Part shown: piece by piece, positions 18,740 through 28,835 of the stretch | Layout of the letters: each line of letters opens with the position of its first letter | Numbering within the stretch: the first letter of the stretch is position 1 | Origin: a virus | Reading direction: 5' to 3' (one strand) | Virus record (IMG/VR): IMGVR_UViG_3300027833_000012 | Location: 112,257 to 176,256 of that record | Length of the DNA stretch: 64,000 nucleotides | Program-made: the position numbers and the translations under genes | Notes under the pieces: generated by a model | Seen by the model: only the letters and a program-made list of their open reading frames with translations | Database searches by the model: none | Told to the model about the DNA's origin: nothing

Positions 18740-21700
18740 TTAAAATGGATTAGTATAGTAATCACAAAAACCACCAGTACCGTTATTATCTCTTATCCCA
18801 CACACCCTTAAACCACCTATATTAGCCGTAATTGCATTAGTTTGACCACCAATAATAGTTAAATCTGATACAACAGTAGGTATTGTTGGATTAGTTGTGC
18901 TATACCATTGGTAAGTGAAACTACCAATTGGTGAATCATTACCACTTGATATTGGTGTATTACCAAACCCACCAACTGGTATTGCTTCATATACTGGGAC
19001 ATTATCCCCACCAACCTCAATGGTAGAATTTTCGATAGTACCACCTAATTTTTTAATAGGTCTCCTAACCCCTAACTCTTCTGTTTTAATACAACCAACA
19101 CTGTCTTCAACAACGGCCAAATATAAAGTCCCACTTTCCGAATCACCATATGGTAAATCCGTAAATGTAACTGAAGTTCCAGTAATTGTTTCACTAATAT
19201 CAGAAAAACCACCTTGCAATGTAATCATATAAGGTGGTACACCACCAGTAAGACCGTTTATTGTGATTTGACCATTTTCACTTCCCTCACCTAATTCTGT
19301 AATATTATCATCATTATCAATTACATCAGCAGTCATTAAACAAGTTATATTTTTATCAACATTAGTATTAAACCCTAATGTTGGTGGTTGGGTTAAATTA
19401 ACTGTATCATTTACAACTTGACCAACAGAATCAGTAACGGTGACTGAATATGAACCAACATCTAAATTAGAAATAACATTACCAGGTGACGAAGCACCAA
19501 CCCAATCATAAGTGTAAGGTGGCACACCACCAATAACTACAGCTATCACCATACCATCCTTAGCTGAATTACAAGTAATCACTCTTTCTTCTAATGTTAA
19601 ACTCAAACTTTGTGGTTCGTTAATTTCAACAAATTCAGAACATTCAGTTTGTGGTACACTATTATCACTAACAGTTATAAAATATTCACCAGCACTTAAA
19701 TTTGTGAAGACATGTGAATTTGTTGTAATTGAGATACTATCAACAACACTTAATATTGTCCCAGTAGAAACCTCGTAATTATTTAAAATAATACTATATG
19801 GGTTAGTACCACTAGTAACATTAACTATTATTTGACCATCCGACAAACCATTTTGACTTACTGGTGTATTTTGAATATCACAAATAACACTAGGTGGTCC
19901 AGGGACGATAAATGTACCCTCAGTAACATTACCTACTGAATCTGTAACCGTAACAATATAAGTGCCAGAATACAAGTTTGAAATATCTTCTATATTATTA
20001 GTTAAAGGATATTGGACACCATCAACAATCGGTCCTATCCATTCAAAACTATAAGGTCCAACACCACCAATAACTTCAATATCAATTGCACCAGTAGGTT
20101 GTACCCCAGCATCATCTTCAGTTATATTATTAGCAACAATAAAGAAATCAACCTCTTTTTCTGGGACGCAAGAAGGGAAGAAATTTGTAATTAATTTAGT
20201 TAAAGCAGTGTTACCCTCATTTAACCCAAAGTAAAAATAAAATGAATTTTCATATTGTTTTATTTTATTAATAGTAACATCACGATATTCTTTATAATAT
20301 CTACCAGAATAATCAAAATCATTTTCATCTATATAAACTAAAGGTATTGTTGTACCGACAACAATACTTGGATTGTTAGCATAAATTAAAGCACCTCTAA
20401 TAAACGGGTTTTCAATATCATTATTAAGTATTTTATTGTCTGGCAAACCAAGTCCTTCATCCAACCTACGTTCATCAAGTCCCATACCTATCTCACAAAT
20501 ACGTTTAATACTGTTACAATTAGTCCTTTTTAATCCAGTACAGTTTATACTAGCAATTAAAGCATCAGGTCCACCACCATCATCTTCATTATCAAAACCA
20601 CTAAGCACCAAAGTATTAGTTTCATCAACATCTTGAATTAGTGGGGGACGCTTATATGAGGTATCTAATAAAAATGGGTATAATTTAGGTATACCTTGCC
20701 AATCACAATCAAATACTGAACCTAATGAGGTTATACCAGTTGCAAATAACTTATAACTCTTAGTTCTAGCATATGCTGGGTAAAATAATTCACCCTCAAA
20801 TTTCTTTAAATAACCTTCCCTAAGTGTTGTTGTTTCATTACTATTAATATCCGAACCAGTACAAGTATCAATTAATTTCTTATTCTTCTTAGACTCATCA
20901 ACATTACAATATTTTTCCTTACCATTCTTTTTAAATTTATACTTAAATAAAAACGCATATAATGTACCATTAAGCCAATCACTGTAAAAATCAAAACTAA
21001 AAATATTAATAGCGTCAGCTATGGCAAAAAGTATACATTTTATGAAACCAGCATCATTACCAAAAGGTAATTGTGATTCTCTTGTACCATCATCATACCA
21101 AAACGTATCATAATCTATATCAACTTCACCACACCTAACATCCACTTCATCACTAGCTTGACTTAACTGTTCTTGTGTCGCTCTAAATGTTGTTTTAGAA
21201 AAACCGTTATCTTTACCACAAGGTGCATATTTCTTATCTTCTGGGTCAATTGGGCATGGTAGGGTTATAAATGGTATGTAAGGTATAATATCCCTACAAC
21301 TACAACCACCATTAAAACACCCTATACAAAAGTCTTCTTTATTTACTCTCCAAGTAACACCTGGTATTTTAGAAATTAAACTAGCAGCTTTAGATAAAAA
21401 TCTACCAATTGTATAAATTATTTCACAAATTACTAATAAAATAGTGTTAAGTATTTTCATTATAAAATTAATGATTGGGAAAATTAGGCTATTCAATAAA
21501 CAAATTATCTGTACCACAATTGTAAGTATAATACAAATAATGAAAAATAAAGGGTGAAACCCACTATGCAATCTGTTAAACGGAAATGGGTTATTATTTC
21601 CCTCATCAACATCCTTTATCCCTATAAAATTACGTTTATTTATATTATCCTTGTTTTGAACTCTAGATATATGATTTTTTATTGTATAAATTTTATTCCA

Positions 21701-22915
21701 ATAAAAATCAGCAAAATGTTTATCTCTAGTGTTAGGTCCAAATGTATAATCAGAATCTTCCCAATTATCTGGGTTATGTGGGACTAAGTATTTTGCTCTA
21801 CTTCTAAGTCTACCTTCACCACCAGTTGAATTCATACCAATTTTAAACCTAACTCTACTTCTAGTTGGTATACCTCTGGTAGCATCATCTGATGGTATTA
21901 AAGTACCATCTTCAGCTGTAACCTTATAATCTAAATTCATTGGAACTTGATAAGCCCAAGTACCCTTATCATCAATTAATTGACCACCTTCAACATCAAA
22001 ACGTTCAATACCACCATCATTGGTGTATCTAATCATTTCAACCGTACCTTCACCAGCCACTAATTCTGCACTATTACCCATTTTATTTCTGGGCCTACAA
22101 TTCTTGTTAACTGAATTTTTATCACTATCAGTTACAATAGAACCCATGAATATTGCGGATGGGATTATTGTTGTCTTTAAATCAACATCTACCCTAGAAA
22201 TACCAACCTCACATTCATCAATATCACCCCAAAAAGGTACAACTGTAACACTCACAGGTGATACAGTTTTTAATTGTGTTAAATTAGGGTTATCTCTCCT
22301 ATTTTTGAATTTACTAGCTGAATAGAATTTTTTACTATCAGCACCTTGACTTATTAAATCATAAGGTCTTTGTGATAATAAACCTATATCTGATATATCA
22401 GCATCTACATGTACGAAATGAGTACCTACTGGTACTCCAAAAATCATAAAATCACCAGAATTATTAGTTGTAGTACTAAATTTATAATATTTAGTGTAGA
22501 TATCACTTATCTCAGGGTTATCTTGAATCTCTCTCTTTGATGGAAATGTACCTACTGAGGTGTAACATTCATCTTTACCTCTAACGCTCTTAGGCATCAA
22601 ATTATAAGGTATACCGTCACCATCTTTATCCGTAACAACTTCAAAAGGGTAAAGACCAAAAATATCTGGGTCTAAAGTATCTTCTTCATCTATTGGGATA
22701 AATATTGATACTCTTGCGTTTGGAACACCGAAACCGTTGTTTACGATAACTCTACCAACTACAGTACCGTAATCAGAACAAAAACGTCTATATGCTTCCT
22801 CTTGAGATATCTTTAACGAAAGTATCTCAATAAAATCAAATTTCTGATTTATTTTAACATTTATATTTTTATTACCACCACCTGGTGTTGTTTTTATCCT
22901 TATATTCTCAGACAT
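18740..22915 (-). CDS. Giant baseplate-cluster protein with SprB-like repeats and a membrane-type segment
   Basis: This 1391-aa protein has a mosaic layout. Residues 50-172 look like a carboxypeptidase-regulatory/transthyretin-like domain (GTVVGRVIVNNGFGVPNARV, then SGDFMIFGVPVGTH). Residues 454-515 are a long hydrophobic stretch able to form two or more membrane helices. Residues 530-570 are Cys-rich (CIGCFNGGCSC). From about 925 to 1285 four repeats match the SprB-repeat pattern of Bacteroidota gliding adhesins (GGVPPYTYDWVG, LDVGSYSVTVTDSVG; also SGTYIVTVTDSVG and SAGEYFITVSD), with a degenerate fifth to the end. It lies two wedge genes after gp6/J. I infer a tail protein facing the host envelope. 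The domain calls rest on motif recognition; the role is speculative. Confidence 0.65.
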   Translation of the reverse strand: MSENIRIKTTPGGGNKNINVKINQKFDFIEILSLKISQEEAYRRFCSDYGTVVGRVIVNNGFGVPNARVSIFIPIDEEDTLDPDIFGLYPFEVVTDKDGDGIPYNLMPKSVRGKDECYTSVGTFPSKREIQDNPEISDIYTKYYKFSTTTNNSGDFMIFGVPVGTHFVHVDADISDIGLLSQRPYDLISQGADSKKFYSASKFKNRRDNPNLTQLKTVSPVSVTVVPFWGDIDECEVGISRVDVDLKTTIIPSAIFMGSIVTDSDKNSVNKNCRPRNKMGNSAELVAGEGTVEMIRYTNDGGIERFDVEGGQLIDDKGTWAYQVPMNLDYKVTAEDGTLIPSDDATRGIPTRSRVRFKIGMNSTGGEGRLRSRAKYLVPHNPDNWEDSDYTFGPNTRDKHFADFYWNKIYTIKNHISRVQNKDNINKRNFIGIKDVDEGNNNPFPFNRLHSGFHPLFFIICIILTIVVQIICLLNSLIFPIINFIMKILNTILLVICEIIYTIGRFLSKAASLISKIPGVTWRVNKEDFCIGCFNGGCSCRDIIPYIPFITLPCPIDPEDKKYAPCGKDNGFSKTTFRATQEQLSQASDEVDVRCGEVDIDYDTFWYDDGTRESQLPFGNDAGFIKCILFAIADAINIFSFDFYSDWLNGTLYAFLFKYKFKKNGKEKYCNVDESKKNKKLIDTCTGSDINSNETTTLREGYLKKFEGELFYPAYARTKSYKLFATGITSLGSVFDCDWQGIPKLYPFLLDTSYKRPPLIQDVDETNTLVLSGFDNEDDGGGPDALIASINCTGLKRTNCNSIKRICEIGMGLDERRLDEGLGLPDNKILNNDIENPFIRGALIYANNPSIVVGTTIPLVYIDENDFDYSGRYYKEYRDVTINKIKQYENSFYFYFGLNEGNTALTKLITNFFPSCVPEKEVDFFIVANNITEDDAGVQPTGAIDIEVIGGVGPYSFEWIGPIVDGVQYPLTNNIEDISNLYSGTYIVTVTDSVGNVTEGTFIVPGPPSVICDIQNTPVSQNGLSDGQIIVNVTSGTNPYSIILNNYEVSTGTILSVVDSISITTNSHVFTNLSAGEYFITVSDNSVPQTECSEFVEINEPQSLSLTLEERVITCNSAKDGMVIAVVIGGVPPYTYDWVGASSPGNVISNLDVGSYSVTVTDSVGQVVNDTVNLTQPPTLGFNTNVDKNITCLMTADVIDNDDNITELGEGSENGQITINGLTGGVPPYMITLQGGFSDISETITGTSVTFTDLPYGDSESGTLYLAVVEDSVGCIKTEELGVRRPIKKLGGTIENSTIEVGGDNVPVYEAIPVGGFGNTPISSGNDSPIGSFTYQWYSTTNPTIPTVVSDLTIIGGQTNAITANIGGLRVCGIRDNNGTGGFCDYYTNPF

Positions 22916-22919
22916 TTAT

Positions 22920-23267
22920 TTATTTTTTTAAATCTTCGGTTATATCTTCGATACCGATTTCTTCGTATTCATCATCGTTTTCATCATCCTCTTCATCACT
23001 TTCTTCTTCTACATCTTTACCAGTTAACATTTTACCAATACCAACTAAACCACTAGTTATATCAACATTACCTTCTAAAAATAGTACATTAAACAACATG
23101 TACAATGAAAATGGAATAACAATAATGGCCACTATTGGGCCAGTGAATAAAAATACTACTAATTTTACGAAAAATATTAATATTTTTGAACCTATACCAG
23201 AATTATCTATTTCTTTTTGAATTGGATTAATCGAAATCCTCTTATCTTTACATTTTTTACAACCCAT
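22920..23267 (-). CDS. Small membrane protein with N-terminal Cys pair and acidic tail
   Basis: This 115-aa protein has three parts. The first is a basic N-terminus with a CKKC motif (MGCKKCKDKR). A strongly hydrophobic segment follows at about residues 27-65, long enough for one or two transmembrane helices. Last comes a highly acidic C-terminal tail of about 30 residues (EEESDEEDDENDDEYEE). It sits between the gp6/J gene and the SprB-repeat giant, which has its own hydrophobic segment, and is four bases from the latter. Small membrane proteins are unusual inside a baseplate operon. It could be a chaperone or partner for the giant's hydrophobic part, or a holin-like protein. Neither is proven. 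Confidence 0.6.
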   Translation of the reverse strand: MGCKKCKDKRISINPIQKEIDNSGIGSKILIFFVKLVVFLFTGPIVAIIVIPFSLYMLFNVLFLEGNVDITSGLVGIGKMLTGKDVEEESDEEDDENDDEYEEIGIEDITEDLKK

Positions 23268-23327
23268 TACTTTTTTTTTAATTAATTTATTACTAAATAT
23301 AATTAATTTTTAATAAAATGTAAAGTA

Positions 23328-25145
23328 CTATTTAACTCTTACCTTTATGTCGAATTCTGGGTATTTAATCTCAAACATACCTATTGGGTCTCCGAATAAT
23401 GTATACTCACCTAATAAGTCTATTTGTCTAGTTTGATTATCTATATATGGTTGAGGAATTTCGTTTGGTGAATACTTACCCTCACCAACTTTGTTATATA
23501 CCCTTAAATCGACTATATTTAAAACTCCAGTAACATTATTAATCTGTTCCGATAACTGAGTTAGGTAAATATTATCCCCCATACCCCATTTATTTATTTC
23601 AAAATACTCACTTATAATATTTATAACTTCAGAAATAACCTCGGATTGAGAAAATTGTTTATCAATAAATAAATCAACCTCAAAACCAATGTTATATAAC
23701 TTACCGTTATCAACTTCAACATAATCATTTAACATTTTATAATCTGATAAATATGTTGCTATATTTTGCTTTAAAGTGTTTGTAGATGTTGTTGTTAAAC
23801 CACCATCCTCAGATAAATTAATAATGTAAACTTTAACCTTATTTTGTTCTTCTAACACATTACATCTAAATGGTACGCCAAATTCACCAGGCATAAGTCC
23901 AATTCTAGCTTTATAATCCTGTATTGTAACTGCTCTATTTTGTGATGAAAAATTATACCTAACTAAATTCCTTACCTCTTCTATTGAAGGTTCATCTTTA
24001 CCACCTAAAGCTGGAAGAGGGTTATTAACTGTTATTGAATTTCTAACTAATTGATTAACTTTATTATCTGACCCATTTATAACCATCTCAATTTTAGTTA
24101 CTGTATTTAGAGAGTTAGGACCTATATTTGTATCACTACCCCCACCTACTCTATACTGTACGAACATTGTTTGGTTTGCTGTAGGTGTAATACCTAGTGA
24201 TAAATTATTTATAAAATCACCAACCCTATTCACTAAAGTTTTATTTACATCAAATTCACATAAAGAGCTAATATCTTCAGAACCACCCCCGAATATTAAT
24301 TTACAAAAACCATTATCTGTATATTCTTTAATAAATCTTTGGTCAACTCTTTTAAATTTACCAGGAGTTACCGCTGAATTATCACTAACCCTACTATTAT
24401 CTGGTATGAATACTATATCATCAACTAACGCATCAACTTCGAACCATCTGTATTTATCATTATAAAATTGATTTGTGGTTGGATTAGCTGTATAATCAGT
24501 ACCTTCTAAGGTTATTATGGAATTAATTGATAACACATTATTATCTGGTAATATTAATTCAAAAAATGGTTTAACATTTTCTTCAGTTATTACCCTCTTT
24601 AAAATTTTACTAACACCGTTAATTACAATCTCCCTCTTAGTTAATGTGTAATTAACTATAGTATTGTTTGAATCAAAATTAGGTATTACTAATCTGTTAG
24701 GTACACCACCTATTGTAAATGGACTAGAAAAGTCAATATCATTAGAACTTTCAAATATTTTACCAGCACCACTTATTTGTGCACCACGTTTTATTTTTGG
24801 AGCGTATGAAATATCAAATGTATCACCTAGTGGTGGTACTGTTACTGAAAAATCAACAATAGTCATTGATGGTCTCTTACCTGGGATATTTAAACCAAAT
24901 GTTCTAGCCATAGATAAGACTGAATTTCTTTCTTGAGCGAAGTCTATTTGCGTTTCTTGGAACATTCTATCAGTGTGAAATGATAACATATCACCCACAG
25001 CCGCATTAAGTTCTAATAACATCATACCAACCGAGGCATCATTAAAATCATTAAAGATATCTGGATAATATTGTTTAACGAAATTTATTAATTCTTGTCT
25101 AACATCAGCAAAATTTCTTGCGTTGTAATTTATTTTTTTAGCCAT
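23328..25145 (-). CDS. Baseplate wedge protein, gp6 / baseplate J family
   Basis: This 605-aa protein shows the classic start of the gp6/J family: FADVRQELINFVKQYYPDIF, then DFNDASVGMMLLELNAAVGD and MLSFHTDRMFQE within the first 70 residues. Its later part keeps the J-like block ALGGKDEPSIEEVRNLV... RAVTIQDYKARIGLMPGEFG (about residues 390-430). T4 gp6 forms the ring that holds the wedges together; its length of 660 aa is close. It follows gp25/W by 11 bases, the standard W-J order of contractile tails. It acts in the assembled baseplate, transmitting the trigger for sheath contraction. Confidence 0.85.
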   Translation of the reverse strand: MAKKINYNARNFADVRQELINFVKQYYPDIFNDFNDASVGMMLLELNAAVGDMLSFHTDRMFQETQIDFAQERNSVLSMARTFGLNIPGKRPSMTIVDFSVTVPPLGDTFDISYAPKIKRGAQISGAGKIFESSNDIDFSSPFTIGGVPNRLVIPNFDSNNTIVNYTLTKREIVINGVSKILKRVITEENVKPFFELILPDNNVLSINSIITLEGTDYTANPTTNQFYNDKYRWFEVDALVDDIVFIPDNSRVSDNSAVTPGKFKRVDQRFIKEYTDNGFCKLIFGGGSEDISSLCEFDVNKTLVNRVGDFINNLSLGITPTANQTMFVQYRVGGGSDTNIGPNSLNTVTKIEMVINGSDNKVNQLVRNSITVNNPLPALGGKDEPSIEEVRNLVRYNFSSQNRAVTIQDYKARIGLMPGEFGVPFRCNVLEEQNKVKVYIINLSEDGGLTTTSTNTLKQNIATYLSDYKMLNDYVEVDNGKLYNIGFEVDLFIDKQFSQSEVISEVINIISEYFEINKWGMGDNIYLTQLSEQINNVTGVLNIVDLRVYNKVGEGKYSPNEIPQPYIDNQTRQIDLLGEYTLFGDPIGMFEIKYPEFDIKVRVK

Positions 25146-25156
25146 TTGTTTATATT

Positions 25157-25546
25157 TTATAATTCAATTACAACAAAATCAGTATCTTCAAATACATCAT
25201 CAGTTACAGTATAATCAATTCTTACCGTAACACCATGTTCTGAAACTTCGTTTTCCGTAACTAACACATCATTTATTTGTAAATTAGGTATATACTTTTT
25301 TACAGTAATATTAATTTCTTTTTTTATTTCACTTTGGGTTGTTATATCGTTTGGTTCGAATATAAACTTAAGTAAGTTTGTACCAAAATCAGGCATATAT
25401 AATCTTTCACCTTTTCTTGTTAATAGTAAATGCATTAAGTCCGATTTAACTGCATTTTTATCATCATTATTAAGTTTAAAAAAATAACCTTGATTACTTT
25501 CCTGAAACGGAAAGCCAATATTTATAAATTTACCATTACCAGCCAT
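25157..25546 (-). CDS. Baseplate wedge protein gp25 / GpW family (lysozyme-fold)
   Basis: This 129-aa protein carries the family hallmark LLLTRKGERLYMPDFGTNLL followed by KFIFEP (about residues 41-66), seen in T4 gp25, P2 gpW and T6SS TssE. Length matches T4 gp25 (132 aa). The protein links the central hub and sheath initiation to the wedge. It is the first gene after the bidirectional terminator at 25608-25638, so the baseplate operon probably begins in that gap. The nearby AACATTTATTAT on the minus strand is a weak promoter candidate. Confidence 0.9.
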   Translation of the reverse strand: MAGNGKFINIGFPFQESNQGYFFKLNNDDKNAVKSDLMHLLLTRKGERLYMPDFGTNLLKFIFEPNDITTQSEIKKEINITVKKYIPNLQINDVLVTENEVSEHGVTVRIDYTVTDDVFEDTDFVVIEL

Positions 25547-25607
25547 AACTATTTTCTTTTATCATAAATATTATAATAAATGTTTTTATATAAATAAATG
25601 GTAAAAT

Positions 25608-25638
25608 AAAAAAAGGTGTACATGTAGTACACCTTTTT
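25608..25638 (-). terminator. Bidirectional intrinsic terminator after the ribonucleotide reductase genes
   Basis: GGTGTAC and GTACACC form a perfect 7-bp stem around a 5-nt loop, flanked by seven A on one side and five T on the other. On the minus strand the stem is followed by a run of T, so it ends transcripts coming from nrdA (stop at 25677) before the gp25 gene. Confidence 0.9.
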
Positions 25639-25676
25639 ATTAATTTTAATATTTGATTATTTTTATGCATCACACC

Positions 25677-27839
25677 CTAAGCGTCGCATCCACCACCTTC
25701 GCATGTAAACATTGAGTTCTCTGGTTTTTTAGGTGTTTGAACATTATCAGATGCCGATAATTTCTTATTAGCCCTAATCTTAGATAAAGTTCTAGTGTAA
25801 TATGCACCAGTCTTTAATCCATTTTTCCAAGCATAAACTAAAGCACTAGATATCTTAGAATACTTTGCATCAGCATGGTAAACATTTAAAGATTGTGATT
25901 GGTCTACATATTTATTCCTAATTATTGATAAATCCAATAAAGCTTTTTGTGGAATTTCCCAAACAGTCTTATACCTATATCTAATGTCTTCTGGAATTTC
26001 AGCTATGTGTTGAACACTCCCTTCATTAGCGATTAATTTATTTCTAATATCTTCAGTCCATAAACCTAATTCATCTAATTCTTGTACCAAGTATTTATTA
26101 ACTACAATAAATTCTCCATCACCAACCATTCTAGTGAATATATTAGATGTAACTGGTTCGAAACATTCAAAAGCACCTAAAAGAATTGCGGAAGATGCTG
26201 TTGGCATAAGTCCTAACAATAAAGAGTTCTTCATTGGGATTGGTTCACCACCATTAGTAGGTGACCAACCTTCAATATATGTTTCACCTCTAGAATACAT
26301 TGAACCTTCATAGGCTGGGTAATTTTCACCAGTTTCTATAGCTAATTGCGTTGATTCTTCAAGTGCTGATTTATACATAACCTCAAAAATTTTCTCAGTC
26401 CATTCCTTAGCTTCTTCAGATTCAAAAGAAATCTTTTTCTTAGCAAAGAAATCTGCCATACCAGCTACCCCAATTGCAATTGCTCTTTGGTCCAACCCAG
26501 CATTCTTACTCCATTCGTCAGACCATTTGTTTCTATCAATAACTTGATTTAACGCTCTAACTAAAACCTTAACAGATTTTGAAATACTTCTAAGGTTATC
26601 ATGTTCAGCTAAATTAACTGAAGCTAATGTACATTGTGGTGTGTAACCTGGTTTTGAAGCTTGCATAATTTCAATACATAAATTAGATTGAGATATAGTA
26701 CCGATATTATCTTGCATATTTCTCTTATTTGCATTGTCTTTATAGAAAACATATGGTGTACCAGATTCAACTTGTGAACGAATAAGTGCATCCCAAATTT
26801 TTCTAGGTTCAATTTCATGACCTAACCCTAATTCAACAGCTTTATTGTATTCATTTTCAAATTCCTCACCATGGATAGTATGGAATGGTTTCAATCCAGC
26901 TTCTTTTATGTCATTTGGACAAAATAAGTGGTATTTCTTACTACCAGTTAAAGCTTTCATAAACACATCATCAATACTTGCTGCAATAAATAAATCCCTA
27001 GCTCTATTTAATTCTTCACCAATTGGTAATCTCAATTCTAAGAATTCAAGAATATCTCTATGCCAAGTTGATAAGTATAGAGCACATGAACCAGACCTAT
27101 TACCTTGCTTGTAAAATCTCATGTGTGACTGTACCATATCGGCAAACCTTACAACACCACCAGCATAACCTTTAAATGACTTTACAAGGCTCCTAGAGCT
27201 CCTTAAAACGTCAATGTTAAGTCCAATACCAGAACCTTCTTTAGAACCATGTGAAATCTTATCTAATGTTTCATTAATTCCTTCAATAGAATCATCTTTA
27301 AGTAATGTTAGATTACATGAAATCATACCATTTCTACCCTCAATACCAGAATTAGAATAAATAGGTGTTGCGAAGTTAATTTTCTTTTCAGATAATTCAT
27401 TCTTCATTCTTCTCCTTTCCTTAAAAGAGTTAGGGTATAAATGATTAGCAACTCTTTCGTGCATCATTGAAGGTATTTCCACTGGTATACCCTCCGAATT
27501 TTTCATTGAGTATTTCTTCAAGAAAGTAGACGCAGCGAATGTATCAAACATATCATCAACTGAGTTAGTTTCTATTTCCAATAACTTTGATTGTCTAGAA
27601 ATAAGTATTCTACCCCCAAGTACAGAGTAATCTGGGTGTTCAATACATAAATCAGCACATTGGAAAGCTATTATTTCATCAATATCCGTAGCTGTCATCC
27701 CATCAGTGATATGTGGGACAACTTTTTGGAATAATAATGTAGTGTTTACCTTTAAAGACTTAGATTGTTGTTTAAGTCTAGTTAAAATTTTATTAGGCAT
27801 GAAAGACTGTTTACTTCCATCTCTTTTTATAATCTTCAT
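25677..27839 (-). CDS. nrdA: Class I ribonucleoside-diphosphate reductase, large subunit
   Basis: This 720-aa NrdA reduces ribonucleotides to deoxyribonucleotides for phage DNA synthesis. An ATP-cone-like N-terminus (KIIKRDGSKQSF) precedes the ten-stranded barrel. The active-site residues are visible: Cys175 in GMISCNLTLL, the N-L-C-x-E motif at 386-390 with the radical Cys388, and Cys403 in PQCTLASVNL. LLLGLMPTASSAI marks the phosphate-binding loop. The C-terminus ends CEGGGCDA, the mobile redox Cys pair. Length is normal for the family. It follows nrdB by 24 bases and ends just before a strong terminator. The enzyme appears complete and functional. Confidence 0.97.
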   Translation of the reverse strand: MKIIKRDGSKQSFMPNKILTRLKQQSKSLKVNTTLLFQKVVPHITDGMTATDIDEIIAFQCADLCIEHPDYSVLGGRILISRQSKLLEIETNSVDDMFDTFAASTFLKKYSMKNSEGIPVEIPSMMHERVANHLYPNSFKERRRMKNELSEKKINFATPIYSNSGIEGRNGMISCNLTLLKDDSIEGINETLDKISHGSKEGSGIGLNIDVLRSSRSLVKSFKGYAGGVVRFADMVQSHMRFYKQGNRSGSCALYLSTWHRDILEFLELRLPIGEELNRARDLFIAASIDDVFMKALTGSKKYHLFCPNDIKEAGLKPFHTIHGEEFENEYNKAVELGLGHEIEPRKIWDALIRSQVESGTPYVFYKDNANKRNMQDNIGTISQSNLCIEIMQASKPGYTPQCTLASVNLAEHDNLRSISKSVKVLVRALNQVIDRNKWSDEWSKNAGLDQRAIAIGVAGMADFFAKKKISFESEEAKEWTEKIFEVMYKSALEESTQLAIETGENYPAYEGSMYSRGETYIEGWSPTNGGEPIPMKNSLLLGLMPTASSAILLGAFECFEPVTSNIFTRMVGDGEFIVVNKYLVQELDELGLWTEDIRNKLIANEGSVQHIAEIPEDIRYRYKTVWEIPQKALLDLSIIRNKYVDQSQSLNVYHADAKYSKISSALVYAWKNGLKTGAYYTRTLSKIRANKKLSASDNVQTPKKPENSMFTCEGGGCDA

Positions 27840-27863
27840 ATTATTTTATTTTTTTGTTTATTA

Positions 27864-28823
27864 TTAAAAATCTTCAGATTCAAATATATTTTCACCTTCC
27901 TCTGGCATATCAACTCTTGTATATCCACCACCCGTTCTTCTTTCGAAGAAATTATTCTTAGATGATAAACCAATTTTCTTCATATAGTCCAATGGGTTCT
28001 TAGTATTAAAGTGTGTTTCACCTATGAAATCGTTTAATACAATATCAACAACAAATTCCACGTATCGAATCATCATTTCTTTTGTTAAACCTGGTAACCC
28101 ATCTGGTAAAGATTTATCAACAAATATCTTTTCAGTTTCATAACAAGATAAAATAACTTCTTTAATTGCCTCTTTAGATGGTTTGTATTCATCTTTAACA
28201 TATTCTTTGAACATTTGAAGGGCGAATTCATAATGGAAACTCTCATCCCTTAAAATCAATTCATTCATTTCACCAAGACCAGGCATTTTATTTCTACTTC
28301 TAAAGTAGAATACACCAGCAAATACTGAAGAGAAAGCGATACCTTCAACACAAGCAAAAGCAATTAATTTTTCAACGAATGTACCCTTATTTAACCAGTT
28401 CTCAGCCCATTGTGCCTTAGCTTTAACAGCATCATTAGTTATCATTGAATTAAATAAGTCTAACCTTTCTTTATTGTCCTTAATATAGGTATCAATTAAT
28501 AACCCATATCCATTTGCATGTACTTGTTCCATGAACATTTGGTGGTTATAGTAATACTTAGCTTCAGATATATCCACATTGTCAATTACATTATCACAAA
28601 GGTTATCTATAACTAACCCATCAGATATAGTAAAGAAAGCTAAAATATTTTTTAAATAAAACTTCTCATCATCACTAAGTTCATCATATTTATCTTGAGC
28701 TAAATTAACTTCTTCAGCCACCCAAGTTTGTTTTTCTGCCGCTTTATAAGCATCCCATAAGTCTTGGTTCTTAATAGGTAGTATTGAATACCTTTTCTCG
28801 GTATCAGAATTTTTTAAATACAT
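27864..28823 (-). CDS. nrdB: Class I ribonucleotide reductase, small (radical) subunit
   Basis: This 319-aa NrdB holds the di-metal centre that makes the tyrosyl radical. Metal ligands are visible: Asp68 (ISDGL), Glu99 and His102 in MEQVHANGYG, with the radical Tyr106 four residues after the His as in E. coli Y122. A later block (EGIAFSSVFAGVFYF, then ILRDESFHYEF) supplies the remaining Glu and His ligands. The C-terminal acidic/aromatic tail (FESEDF) would bind NrdA. It is placed directly before nrdA and 12 bases after the helicase, so it is expressed with replication genes. Confidence 0.97.
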   Translation of the reverse strand: MYLKNSDTEKRYSILPIKNQDLWDAYKAAEKQTWVAEEVNLAQDKYDELSDDEKFYLKNILAFFTISDGLVIDNLCDNVIDNVDISEAKYYYNHQMFMEQVHANGYGLLIDTYIKDNKERLDLFNSMITNDAVKAKAQWAENWLNKGTFVEKLIAFACVEGIAFSSVFAGVFYFRSRNKMPGLGEMNELILRDESFHYEFALQMFKEYVKDEYKPSKEAIKEVILSCYETEKIFVDKSLPDGLPGLTKEMMIRYVEFVVDIVLNDFIGETHFNTKNPLDYMKKIGLSSKNNFFERRTGGGYTRVDMPEEGENIFESEDF

Positions 28824-28835
28824 ATTTATTTATTT

